A stretch of DNA of 64,000 bases, from the NCBI GenBank assembly GCA_937889595.1, contig CALAOR010000081.1:1-64000 (forward strand), written 5' to 3'. The notes under the pieces were generated by a model. It saw nothing but the letters and a program-made list of their open reading frames with translations, did no database searches and was not told the origin of the DNA. Within the stretch, counting starts at the first letter, position 1. Each line of letters begins with the position of its first letter. This stretch comes from an uncultured bacterium (lineage in GTDB: Bacteria > Oederibacteriota > PGYV01 > Palsa-1178). A program made the translations under genes and the position numbers. Below are positions 1 to 8,226 of this stretch, piece after piece.

Positions 1-2
1 GG

Positions 3-788
3 ACTTCCACGGTAACGATGACAGTGACAAATACAAGGACGCAGACCGCGACGCCCACCGTGACGAGGACAATAACAGGAACGCCAACAGTGACGCCCAC
101 GCCCATGCCGTCGCCTGTAAACCTGGACATAAGCCTGAAAACATCAGGGGAGACCCCCAAGGCAGGGGCCCTTGTCACGTACACGATAAAGATAGAGAAT
201 AATACGGTATATCCCGTAAATAACATAGCAGTATGGGACACGCTGCCCGTGGACATGACGTTTGTATCGGGTAATATAGGGGGAACACCTGCGCAGACAG
301 GCAATTACCTGTTCTGGGACCTAACAAATTCGGGAACGCCTTTCACACTGAATCCCGGCCAGCAGATAACAATAGAATTCACGGCAAGGATAGTGACCAC
401 GGACCCGTCGAGGCCGCTGCTGGTAAATACGGTAATGACGGATTACAATGACCCGTTTTATATCCCGTCAATAGGCAAACACCCACCGCTGTCGTCGGAA
501 CGGTCAATGTTCCCCATAGGAAAGCCGGTAGTGTTCCCGAACCCGTTTAACCTGGACACGAACAAAGAGGTTGTGTTTGACAATGTGGTGCCCGGCTCGC
601 TCATACAGATATTCACGCTGTCCGGGGAAAGTGTAAGGGCGATATATACCGGGGTAAAAAGGGCAACATGGGACGGTAAGAACAGGAACGGCAGGCAGGT
701 ATCAGCCGGAATATATTTCTATGCGATAAGGAACCAATCGAATGGGGATGTGAAGGCAGGGAAGTTGTTTGTGGTGAGAGGGAATTAA
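3..788 (+). CDS. 3' end of a giant surface protein (Thr/Pro stalk, DUF11, FlgD-like tail), partial
   Basis: The reading frame is open to the left edge of the window, so this is the C-terminal part of a longer gene. Visible in order: the end of a Thr/Pro-rich stalk (TPTVTPTPMPSP), one DUF11-type beta-sandwich domain (VYPVNNIAVWDTLPVDM), then a C-terminal FlgD-like Ig domain with the PNPF motif and a G-x-Y-F-Y-A-I ending. Such tails are used as outer-membrane sorting signals in type IX secretion and related systems; here that role is inferred. It is almost identical to the last 263 codons of the next gene, differing mainly within the DUF11 domain. An ATG at 18 lies inside the stalk and is not a credible start. 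Confidence 0.9.
   Translation, partial: TSTVTMTVTNTRTQTATPTVTRTITGTPTVTPTPMPSPVNLDISLKTSGETPKAGALVTYTIKIENNTVYPVNNIAVWDTLPVDMTFVSGNIGGTPAQTGNYLFWDLTNSGTPFTLNPGQQITIEFTARIVTTDPSRPLLVNTVMTDYNDPFYIPSIGKHPPLSSERSMFPIGKPVVFPNPFNLDTNKEVVFDNVVPGSLIQIFTLSGESVRAIYTGVKRATWDGKNRNGRQVSAGIYFYAIRNQSNGDVKAGKLFVVRGN
353..616 (+). repeat. 264-bp exact repeat, copy 1 (other copy 6148-6411)
   Basis: By eye these 264 bases match 6148-6411 base for base, while sequence on both sides differs, including a 6-nt length difference just upstream. The block spans the end of the DUF11 domain and the start of the FlgD-like tail in two neighbouring genes. Exact identity including third codon positions points to recent duplication or gene conversion. 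Confidence 0.9.
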
Positions 789-840
789 AGGCCGGCCAAT
801 ACCAAACGAAATGCGGAAAGCCGGATTAAAAAATGACCCA

Positions 841-866
841 TGTAGGCGCAACTTTTTTGTTGCGGA
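841..866 (+). repeat. Small TGTAG-type palindromic element
   Basis: TGTAGGCGCAAC is followed by a T-rich loop and GTTGCGGA, giving a GCAAC/GTTGC hairpin between the two giant surface genes. It resembles the elements near 13537-13637. With its T-run in the loop rather than after the stem it is not a typical terminator. Confidence 0.5.
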
Positions 867-901
867 TCTTTAATTGTTAAAAACGAAAGGATCTGGCGGA
901 A

Positions 902-3900
902 GTGAAAAAATGGTATTTTTTGTTTATTGCGGCGCTTGTATCTGCCGGATATTGTTTTTCCGCTATTACGGTTGATATCAATTCATATTACCCTCTGGCT
1001 TCGGGGCCGAAAATGCCGTTTCCACAGTTTAACAACTATACTGCCGGCGGACAGCAGACCTTATATACCTTGTCCGACACAAACCACCAGCCTGACGGTG
1101 TGGCGCACGCCGAGATGGAAAAATGGATACGCGACGCGTGGCAGATAGACGCCAACAGGTTCTCGACAAACGGTGTTGCGAATTATCAGCTCGCCGGAGG
1201 CGGACCTGCACCCGTTACACTCATTGATTATAACTCAACGTGCGGCGACTGTTCCGAGAGCGCCGGGTATTACATGCTGTCTGCCGCGCTTATGGGCGAT
1301 AAAAAAACTTTTGACGGCATATGGTTCAACCTTGTGGAAAACAACCGTCTTATGAACGCCTATAAATATTCCAATAACGTGTGGGTTTCGCGCGGAGTGG
1401 GGCGTGACGCTGAAGGGCTTCATTTTTTATCGGTATACGCGCCTCCGGGCGACTCTGCAACGGATGGCGACATGGATGTGGCCATGGCCATGCTCATCGC
1501 GTGGAAACAGTGGGGCGATTTTACCGGTTACTACGCGTTAGGCGGACAGGGGCCGGAAACAAATACGGGCGGATTAAAAGCCATAAAATACAAGGAAATG
1601 GCGCTGGCCTCGATGAGGTTTTTAGTCGCACTCGGTCTGCAGAACGCGCACGCAACTAATGTAAACGCATGGATGTCCGGCGATATAGGTTTTGATGGCT
1701 ATCATAAAGGCGGCCAGACATGGGCTGAAGTGACAAATTTTTCCATTCCGTCAGGCACAGGCGGAACTTGCGGTCCTGTAAATGGCCCGTTCTATAACGG
1801 CCCCAGGCCGGCAAGTTGGTATGATTATACAGGCCCATCCTATTTGAGGGCATTTGCCAACGCCCTCACCGTGAACGCGGACCCGATCGATATGGCATCT
1901 CCTTTGACCTGGTGCAGCGGCGCGTCAACCGGAAATTGGAACGTGACGCAGTTCCTCAAAGGCGCGGCAGCCAACGCGTGGCTGCAGGGACAGCTGAATT
2001 CATACACTTTTCCCGTGGCAGGAGACATGACTATAAACGGCGCGGCAGCCACTTTTAACGCGACGATAGATTCCGAAGGCGAGGATTTCCGCAGCATATG
2101 GAGGCACAGCCTTGACTACATGCTTTACGGCACGCCGAAGGACAGCTGGGATCCAACGGCACATTCCATAACCGTTGGCCTGGGAAACAGCTTTGACAAG
2201 GCCGGTTCGCTGAAAGTTTACAACTTCCTGAAAAATTACCCCACATGTTTACAACCCGGGACTTACTCACTGCATTTCGGGATCCCTGAAATGATAGCGG
2301 ATAATTATTCCACGGCAGGTGTGCCTGACGGGACCGACCACATCCCGTATCTGCTAGGGTCGGCGACGGCAGCGATAGTGATATCGCAGGATTTTCCGTT
2401 CATGGAAAGGTGGTTCAGGGAACTGTGCACGCTGTGGGACTCGGACACCAGCGGCACGGGATTACAGACCGGATACCTGGCATCGGCTCCGAAATATTTC
2501 CACGATTTTTTCAGGCTTTTGGGGCTCATGATAATAACAGGGAACTATGTAGACCCGATTAATTTTATCCCGCAGCCCAATATGAAAATATATAAAGCCG
2601 TGGATAAGACCTATGCTTTTACGGGGGATTATGTCACTTACTGGCTTAATTACCGTAATTACGGTTCGGTCGATGCCGCAAATGTTGTTATAACCGATAA
2701 TATCCCGCCTGATTTTACTTATGTTTCGGCAACAGACGCGCCGGGCGGGTCGCACAGCGGGGGCCAGACCGTGACATGGAACATAGGGCCCGTGCCGGGG
2801 CTGCATACGCAGAACTATAATACAACAGCAGGCGGGGTTACGCTGGTCGTGCAGGTGAAGAGCAATGCGGGGCAGGGGCGTTCCTGCAATATAGCAAGTA
2901 TTACCTGCTCTAACGGGACAGGGTGGACATCAAATGAGTTCCCGAACGAGGTATCATATATAATGAAAAGGAGCTGTGTCGATATAGTGCCTTCGGCGCT
3001 GACCATCACAAAGACAGCTTCGGTTAACTGGGCAAAGCCCGGGGATACAATAACTTACACGATTAATTACTGTGATTCGTCATCCGCGGGCTGGCTTGAA
3101 GGCGGCAGGTCGGGTGTTATATTCTCGATAGGTGCGGTAAATAATTTCGGGAATAATATGTTCACTTCACTGGTCATGCGCGGCATGCATTCAGCCTCAG
3201 AACCATGGATAGACTGGGGCAATTACAGGCTTTCATATTTTATTTACGGGCAGGGGCAGGGTTTTAACCTTCAACAGAACCGCGTTGAAGGAACCACGGG
3301 GATAATGGTTTCGAACGAAACGCTTGTACCGGGCTGCACGGACATGGTCCTCGGCACGGGATGCTGGGACCAGAGGCTTATCATACAAAATAATCCTTCG
3401 GTATCCATGCCCACCCAGATGCTGATGAAATTTTTTAATAACCTGCCCAACATGCATTACCCTGACGGCATATTGACTTATGGAGGCACCGGGACCCTGA
3501 ATCCGCTTTTATTCCAGCTTGATATATGGACAAATCCGGCCGTAACAACCCATGATTTCACAAAGGATTATTCAGCCCTGCCGAACGCGGGCGCTTATGC
3601 TTATAAAGATGCGGGCGACAATGCCCCGACATGCATACTTTACCCGATAGGTCCGGATTTTACTGATGGGAACCCATTAACTGCCGGGGTTACAGTTCCA
3701 AAAATAGACAGGGACTCATGCGACGGCACAAACCCTATGATAACAAATGTGCTTATAGAAGAATGGGACGGATACTGCTGGCGACGGGTATACGGCAACG
3801 GCCCCCAGCCCGGCAGGGAGCTTACAAACGTGTTTGTTGTGGATTCTTTGCCTACGAACCTTAATTGGGGCGGATTTATAGGGACCCCGGCCGGGACATA

Positions 3901-6583
3901 TACGGCAGGAACAAGGACCATAAAGTGGAACCTGGGTAATATGCTGGTGAACCAGTGCGGCACGGTATCGTACTGGGCAACGGCCGGAGGCGCATGTCCG
4001 TCTGCGGTGACGCTGTCAGCGGTCAACACCGCTTTTGTTTACGCGGACAATGAGTCGCCTGTCGCGGATTCGGCTACCGTGTCCATCAGCTGTTCCGCAC
4101 CGCCGCCTGCGCTCGCGCCTTCATCGATAACCAAGACGGCAAACGCTGCGAATTATAATACCAACGACCCGATAACATACACCATAGCCTATACCAATAT
4201 GAACGGCACGGTTGCTGATTCCGGGGCGGACCCGACAATACTAAGTTCCGGTGCGAATTGGACCAAAGACGGCGCGACCAATTACACTTTCAGCGGGGCC
4301 GGTATTACGCTTCCAAACGGCGCCGGGAAATACCACTACAATTATTCGAATGGGGTTAACGGCGTCATATACGCGAATTTTAATATTACAAATAATTCAT
4401 CCGACTTCGGAGTATATTTCAGGGGAACAATGGCATTTACGTTGAAGGTGCTGGGCGTAGGTGTGTCATGCCCCATAACCATATGGAACGGCACGACCGC
4501 GGTGGCCACAGGCAATGTTTCCTTCAGCTCGCTCACTGATGACATAAGGATCGACTTAAGCGGGGCCGCGGTAAAGGTATATATAAAGGACCATTCAGCA
4601 TCAACCTGGAATGTCCTGCCGACAATACAGTACCTGACCGCGCCGCAGACCGCAGGATACGCCGGTATTATTGACGGAACGCCTGCCGGAGGCAGCCCTA
4701 CGGGCAGCCACGTTGTGACAAAATGGTACACGTCCCTGGACTCGGCTTTCAATGTGCATGTTTATGACCCAATGCCGCCGGGGGTCGGTTTTGTTTCAGC
4801 ATCGAACAGCGGTTCGCTTGCCGCGGGAAGCGTGGATTATCCGCTGGTAGCCATGATGACCTATGGCCAGTCGCTTACATACACCTGGGCCGGCATAGTG
4901 ACCGCAACCTGCACGGATATTTATAATACCGCTTATGCCATACCGCAGGGCGTGACCTACACCGTAGGGGACCAGATGTCGGTGCATGTGAACTGCGTGG
5001 CAACAACGCCGACATTTACGCCTACAAGGACGCCCACGGCGACGTCAAGCGCAACGAATTCATTTACAAATACTTATACACGCACAAACACGCCTTCACC
5101 TACGTTCTCAGGCACCATGACTTACACGCCGTCAGCGTCACCGACGCCTTCCGCGACAAACTCGGTGTCCGTGACGTTCTCCCTGACTCCGACCATGACG
5201 GACACTTCCTCGCGCACAGCATCGCCAACGTATACGTATTCGGTTTCCGTCACCGTGACAAATACCTATACGAATACCAATTCGCCTACGTCTACGAGGA
5301 CCGTCAGCCCCACGCTGACAGTGACGGATACGCAATCGTCAAACACGCCGACATTCACGCTGACGTGGACAAATACGTTCACGGCATCGCCTACGTATAC
5401 GTCGACTTATACGCGGACAGCGTCGCCGACATCCACAAATACGGCGACAGCGACACAGACATTGACAAATACGGGAACGCAGACATATACGCGGACCAGC
5501 ACCGCTACAGTGACGGTGACGGGAACGGACGTGATATTCACCAGGACGATAACACCCACATGGACAAATACGTTTACATACACTGCTACACCCACGCAAA
5601 GCAGCACAGGGACAGGCACACCCACATGGACAAATACGTCCACATGGACCTATACGTTTACATACACTGCCACACCCACGCAAAGCAGCACCGGGACAGG
5701 CACGCCAACATGGACAAATACGCGCACGTATACGCCGACGCCGACCCAGAGCAGCACAGGGACAAACACATCCACAAATACGGCGACGAGGACTTCCACG
5801 GTAACGATGACAGTGACAAATACAAGGACGCAGACCGCGACGCCTACCGTGACGCGGACAATAACAGGAACGCCGACAGTAACGCCCACGCCCATGCCGT
5901 CGCCTGTAAACCTGGACATAAGCCTGGAAACATCAGGGGAGACCCCCAAAATAGGTGCGCTTGTCAAATACACGATAACGATAAAAAATAATACGGCATA
6001 CCCTGTTAATAACATAGCGGTATGGGACACGCTTCCGGTTGACATGGTGTTTGTATCGAATATTATCGGGACAACGACTTCGCAGACAGGCAATTACCTG
6101 TTCTGGGACCTGACAGATTATCTGTCGGGAACGCCTTTCACGCTTACTCCCGGCCAGCAGATAACAATAGAATTCACGGCAAGGATAGTGACCACGGACC
6201 CGTCGAGGCCGCTGCTGGTAAATACGGTAATGACGGATTACAATGACCCGTTTTATATCCCGTCAATAGGCAAACACCCACCGCTGTCGTCGGAACGGTC
6301 AATGTTCCCCATAGGAAAGCCGGTAGTGTTCCCGAACCCGTTTAACCTGGACACGAACAAAGAGGTTGTGTTTGACAATGTGGTGCCCGGCTCGCTCATA
6401 CAGATATTCACACTGTCCGGTGAAAGTGTAACGGCGATATATACGGGGATAAAAAGGGCGACATGGGACGGCAAGAACAGGAACGGCAGGGCAGTATCAG
6501 CCGGTATATATTTCTATGCGATAAGGAACCAGTCGAATGGGGATGTGAAGGCAGGGAAGCTGTTTGTGGTGAGAGGGAACTAA
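902..6583 (+). CDS. Giant secreted protein: GH8 glycosidase domain, DUF11 repeats, Thr/Pro stalk, FlgD-like C-terminal domain
   Basis: 1893 aa. A GTG start follows AAAGGA by about 11 nt, and residues 1-20 form a signal peptide (KKW, hydrophobic core, CFSA). Residues about 60-550 look like glycosyl hydrolase family 8: CSESAGYYMLSAALMGD with the likely acid Glu119, and ATDGDMDVAMAMLIA around Asp188-Asp190, which fits the family 8 signature except for one Val. GH8 enzymes hydrolyse beta-1,4-glucans, xylans or chitosan; the substrate cannot be told here. DUF11 segments begin near 557, 700, 1073 and 1668. A stalk of about 300 Thr/Pro-rich residues (1367-1667) precedes the last one. The tail (1805-1893) has the PNPF motif of FlgD-like sorting domains. 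Inferred: an enzyme displayed on or released from the cell surface. Confidence 0.9.
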   Translation: MKKWYFLFIAALVSAGYCFSAITVDINSYYPLASGPKMPFPQFNNYTAGGQQTLYTLSDTNHQPDGVAHAEMEKWIRDAWQIDANRFSTNGVANYQLAGGGPAPVTLIDYNSTCGDCSESAGYYMLSAALMGDKKTFDGIWFNLVENNRLMNAYKYSNNVWVSRGVGRDAEGLHFLSVYAPPGDSATDGDMDVAMAMLIAWKQWGDFTGYYALGGQGPETNTGGLKAIKYKEMALASMRFLVALGLQNAHATNVNAWMSGDIGFDGYHKGGQTWAEVTNFSIPSGTGGTCGPVNGPFYNGPRPASWYDYTGPSYLRAFANALTVNADPIDMASPLTWCSGASTGNWNVTQFLKGAAANAWLQGQLNSYTFPVAGDMTINGAAATFNATIDSEGEDFRSIWRHSLDYMLYGTPKDSWDPTAHSITVGLGNSFDKAGSLKVYNFLKNYPTCLQPGTYSLHFGIPEMIADNYSTAGVPDGTDHIPYLLGSATAAIVISQDFPFMERWFRELCTLWDSDTSGTGLQTGYLASAPKYFHDFFRLLGLMIITGNYVDPINFIPQPNMKIYKAVDKTYAFTGDYVTYWLNYRNYGSVDAANVVITDNIPPDFTYVSATDAPGGSHSGGQTVTWNIGPVPGLHTQNYNTTAGGVTLVVQVKSNAGQGRSCNIASITCSNGTGWTSNEFPNEVSYIMKRSCVDIVPSALTITKTASVNWAKPGDTITYTINYCDSSSAGWLEGGRSGVIFSIGAVNNFGNNMFTSLVMRGMHSASEPWIDWGNYRLSYFIYGQGQGFNLQQNRVEGTTGIMVSNETLVPGCTDMVLGTGCWDQRLIIQNNPSVSMPTQMLMKFFNNLPNMHYPDGILTYGGTGTLNPLLFQLDIWTNPAVTTHDFTKDYSALPNAGAYAYKDAGDNAPTCILYPIGPDFTDGNPLTAGVTVPKIDRDSCDGTNPMITNVLIEEWDGYCWRRVYGNGPQPGRELTNVFVVDSLPTNLNWGGFIGTPAGTYTAGTRTIKWNLGNMLVNQCGTVSYWATAGGACPSAVTLSAVNTAFVYADNESPVADSATVSISCSAPPPALAPSSITKTANAANYNTNDPITYTIAYTNMNGTVADSGADPTILSSGANWTKDGATNYTFSGAGITLPNGAGKYHYNYSNGVNGVIYANFNITNNSSDFGVYFRGTMAFTLKVLGVGVSCPITIWNGTTAVATGNVSFSSLTDDIRIDLSGAAVKVYIKDHSASTWNVLPTIQYLTAPQTAGYAGIIDGTPAGGSPTGSHVVTKWYTSLDSAFNVHVYDPMPPGVGFVSASNSGSLAAGSVDYPLVAMMTYGQSLTYTWAGIVTATCTDIYNTAYAIPQGVTYTVGDQMSVHVNCVATTPTFTPTRTPTATSSATNSFTNTYTRTNTPSPTFSGTMTYTPSASPTPSATNSVSVTFSLTPTMTDTSSRTASPTYTYSVSVTVTNTYTNTNSPTSTRTVSPTLTVTDTQSSNTPTFTLTWTNTFTASPTYTSTYTRTASPTSTNTATATQTLTNTGTQTYTRTSTATVTVTGTDVIFTRTITPTWTNTFTYTATPTQSSTGTGTPTWTNTSTWTYTFTYTATPTQSSTGTGTPTWTNTRTYTPTPTQSSTGTNTSTNTATRTSTVTMTVTNTRTQTATPTVTRTITGTPTVTPTPMPSPVNLDISLETSGETPKIGALVKYTITIKNNTAYPVNNIAVWDTLPVDMVFVSNIIGTTTSQTGNYLFWDLTDYLSGTPFTLTPGQQITIEFTARIVTTDPSRPLLVNTVMTDYNDPFYIPSIGKHPPLSSERSMFPIGKPVVFPNPFNLDTNKEVVFDNVVPGSLIQIFTLSGESVTAIYTGIKRATWDGKNRNGRAVSAGIYFYAIRNQSNGDVKAGKLFVVRGN
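5000..5905 (+). repeat. Thr/Pro/Ser-rich stalk-coding repeat region
   Basis: About 900 bp of low-complexity coding DNA built from ACG/ACA codons alternating with CCN, TAC, TGG and AAT. The longest internal repeat encodes TATPTQSSTGTGTPTWTNT, seen as two close copies near 5586-5725 and a shorter third just after. It encodes an extended linker between the enzyme/DUF11 part and the C-terminal domains. Long open frames on the opposite strand and in the +1 frame here are by-products of the codon bias. Confidence 0.9.
6148..6411 (+). repeat. 264-bp exact repeat, copy 2 (other copy 353-616)
   Basis: Second copy of the block described at 353-616, in the same coding frame at the end of the GH8 giant. 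Confidence 0.9.
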
Positions 6584-6647
6584 GGATGTAAGAAAATTAC
6601 TAATTACAAATTATCAATGACTAATTAATGAAGCTTTGTTCTTTCTT

Positions 6648-6676
6648 TTGACAATCAAAATCCCACGTGTTATCAT
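6648..6676 (+). promoter_or_regulatory. Sigma-70-type promoter for the solute-binding protein gene
   Basis: TTGACA at 6648-6653, 17-bp spacer, TATCAT at 6671-6676. Transcription would begin near 6683, leaving a leader of about 29 nt with an AGGAGGG site before the ATG at 6712. This excludes an in-frame GTG at 6667, which lies inside the promoter. Confidence 0.85.
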
Positions 6677-6711
6677 ATGTTTATTACATAAACAAATTCC
6701 AGGAGGGAAAA

Positions 6712-7992
6712 ATGGGAACAATTAAGAAAGCGGTTTCGTTGGTTGTTATTTTGTTGTTTGTTTTGACCGGGTGCGGAAATATTTTTGGGGCTAACGTTAC
6801 CCTGCGCTGCGCTTTTTGGGGCGATACAAGCGAGATAGGGATCATAAAACAATCCGTTGATTTGTTTAAAAAAGCAAATCCCGGTATCGACGTAAAACTC
6901 GAACGCCTTCCGGCTGGGGACCCCTATACGGAAAAGATACTTACCCAGATAGCGGGCGGCAACCCGGTGGATGTAATGTTTGTCAATGCGGAGCAGTTCT
7001 ATATTTACGCCAAGAAAAACATACTTCTTCCCTTAAATGATTATGTTGCAAAGGACAAAATGCCCATAGATAAGTTTTATCCAAAAATAATCGAGAAATT
7101 TACAGTTGACGGGAATTTTTATGTATTACCCAGGGACATAGCGCCAGTATGCGTTGTTTTTTATAATAAGGAAATTTTCAACAAGGCGGGGCTGAAATAT
7201 CCGGCGCCTGACTGGAACTGGGACCAGATGCGCGATATGGCTGTAAAGATGACCGTAAAAAATCCGGACGGAACCACAACATTCGGGTTCGCTGATGAAT
7301 GGGGTATATGGGAGCCTTTTGTGCTCTCCAACGGCGGAAAATTTGTTGACGACCTGAAGAAACCGGCAAAATGCCTGCTTGATTCTCCCGAGGCTTTGAA
7401 CGCTTATGAGTACAGGCAGGACCTGATGTATAAGTATAAGGTGATGCCTTCGCCTTCACAGCTCTCCGCCATGGGCGGAGTCGGGGCGTCGGACCTTTTC
7501 ATACAGGGCAAGGCGGCCATGTTCCTTTCGGGTATATGGAAAACCCCGTTCTTCCGCGAAACAATTAAGTTTGACTGGGACGCCACGGCATTTCCCAAGG
7601 GGCCCAAAGGGGGCAGGGGATACCTGATAAGCGGAGGCGGATACGCCATCTTAAAGACCTCAAAACATCCTGGAGAAGCATGGAAACTTTTAACTTTTTT
7701 AGCAGGCGAAGAAGGACAGAAAGCGCTTGCATTAACCGGACTTGCGCAGCCTGCTATCAAGGCAATCGCCGAATCACCGGCATTCCTCGATGGAAAGCCG
7801 CCTGTTTCGAAAAAATTCCTCCTGGACGCCGTAAACTACGGATGTGTCGCGCCCGATACGGACAAGTGGCAGGAATCAATGAATTCTTATTTGCAGCCCG
7901 CGCTTGACAAAGTATGGTCAGGGAATAAAAAGCCGGACGACGTTATACCAAAGGCAGTAAAGGAAATAAACACAAAATTACTTAATAAATAA
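6712..7992 (+). CDS. ABC-transporter extracellular solute-binding protein, family 1 (lipoprotein)
   Basis: 426 aa. The start is set by AGGAGGG 5 nt upstream and by the promoter position. Residues 1-21 form a lipoprotein signal with lipobox LTGC (Cys21), so the protein should be lipid-anchored in the envelope. The rest matches family 1 sugar-binding proteins of ABC importers: VDLFKKANPGIDVKLERLP near the N-terminus, DVMFVNAEQFYIYA, WNWDQMRDMAVKM, and the C-terminal FLAGEEGQKALA and ALDKVWSG segments. The ligand is probably an oligosaccharide or polyol, but this is not readable from sequence. No permease or ATPase gene is adjacent, so it is an orphan here and must use components encoded elsewhere. 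A stem-loop with a T-rich tail (7999-8040) is a weak terminator candidate. Confidence 0.92.
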   Translation: MGTIKKAVSLVVILLFVLTGCGNIFGANVTLRCAFWGDTSEIGIIKQSVDLFKKANPGIDVKLERLPAGDPYTEKILTQIAGGNPVDVMFVNAEQFYIYAKKNILLPLNDYVAKDKMPIDKFYPKIIEKFTVDGNFYVLPRDIAPVCVVFYNKEIFNKAGLKYPAPDWNWDQMRDMAVKMTVKNPDGTTTFGFADEWGIWEPFVLSNGGKFVDDLKKPAKCLLDSPEALNAYEYRQDLMYKYKVMPSPSQLSAMGGVGASDLFIQGKAAMFLSGIWKTPFFRETIKFDWDATAFPKGPKGGRGYLISGGGYAILKTSKHPGEAWKLLTFLAGEEGQKALALTGLAQPAIKAIAESPAFLDGKPPVSKKFLLDAVNYGCVAPDTDKWQESMNSYLQPALDKVWSGNKKPDDVIPKAVKEINTKLLNK

Positions 7993-8058
7993 GTAAAAAT
8001 CTCGGGAGAGCCGGGAGATGTGTATTTGATTTTTATTTTTATCTACTATCTACTCTCT

Positions 8059-8086
8059 CCAGAATTCAGCGAAAGCTGAATTCTGG
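8059..8086. terminator. Perfect 12-bp hairpin at the 3' end of tRNA-Leu
   Basis: CCAGAATTCAGC, a GAAA loop, then GCTGAATTCTGG: a perfect inverted repeat. On the minus strand it starts with the CCA of the tRNA, so the stem contains the tRNA 3' terminus. No strong T-run follows on either strand, so it could be a processing signal or a weak terminator. Confidence 0.5.
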
Positions 8087-8170
8087 TGCGGATAGAGGGA
8101 CTTGAACCCACATAGCCTTGCGGCCACTAGAACCTGAATCTAGCGCGTCTGCCAATTTCGCCATATCCGC
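8084..8170 (-). tRNA. tRNA-Leu (anticodon CAG)
   Basis: The minus strand folds as a class II tRNA: acceptor GCGGATA/TATCCGC, D arm with GCG...CGC, anticodon stem CTAGA/TCTAG with loop TTCAGGT (anticodon CAG, reading CUG), a long variable arm (GGCCGCAAGGC) and a T arm with TTCAAGT. Discriminator A and CCA are encoded. The T stem GTGGG/CCCTC contains one T-T mismatch at its second pair, which is unusual. Confidence 0.88.
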
Positions 8171-8181
8171 ACAACGATAGT

Positions 8182-8210
8182 ATGATATATAAAATGCCGC
8201 TTAAAATCAA
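8182..8210 (-). promoter_or_regulatory. Promoter of tRNA-Leu, abutting an IS target duplication
   Basis: On the minus strand TTGATT (8210-8205), 17-bp spacer, TATCAT (8187-8182), 11 nt before the mature tRNA. The base just upstream of the -35 box is the end of the 16-bp target duplication of the neighbouring IS, so the insertion left the core promoter intact. Confidence 0.85.
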
Positions 8211-8226
8211 CTGTTTTTTAGCTGCC
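8211..8226. repeat. Target-site duplication of IS copy 1, left
   Basis: CTGTTTTTTAGCTGCC, repeated exactly at 9653-9668 on the other side of the element. Read on the minus strand it is GGCAGCTAAAAAACAG, directly followed by the tRNA -35 box. Confidence 0.9.

Noticed and set aside
5365-5991. Long alternative-frame and antisense open frames across the Thr/Pro stalk
   Set aside because: They arise from the repetitive ACG/ACA/TAC codons of the stalk, have no ribosome site, and give biased nonsense such as Asp/Tyr/His strings.
6667-6711. Upstream GTG start for the solute-binding protein
   Set aside because: It lies within the promoter (-10 box at 6671-6676) and would spoil the lipoprotein signal peptide.
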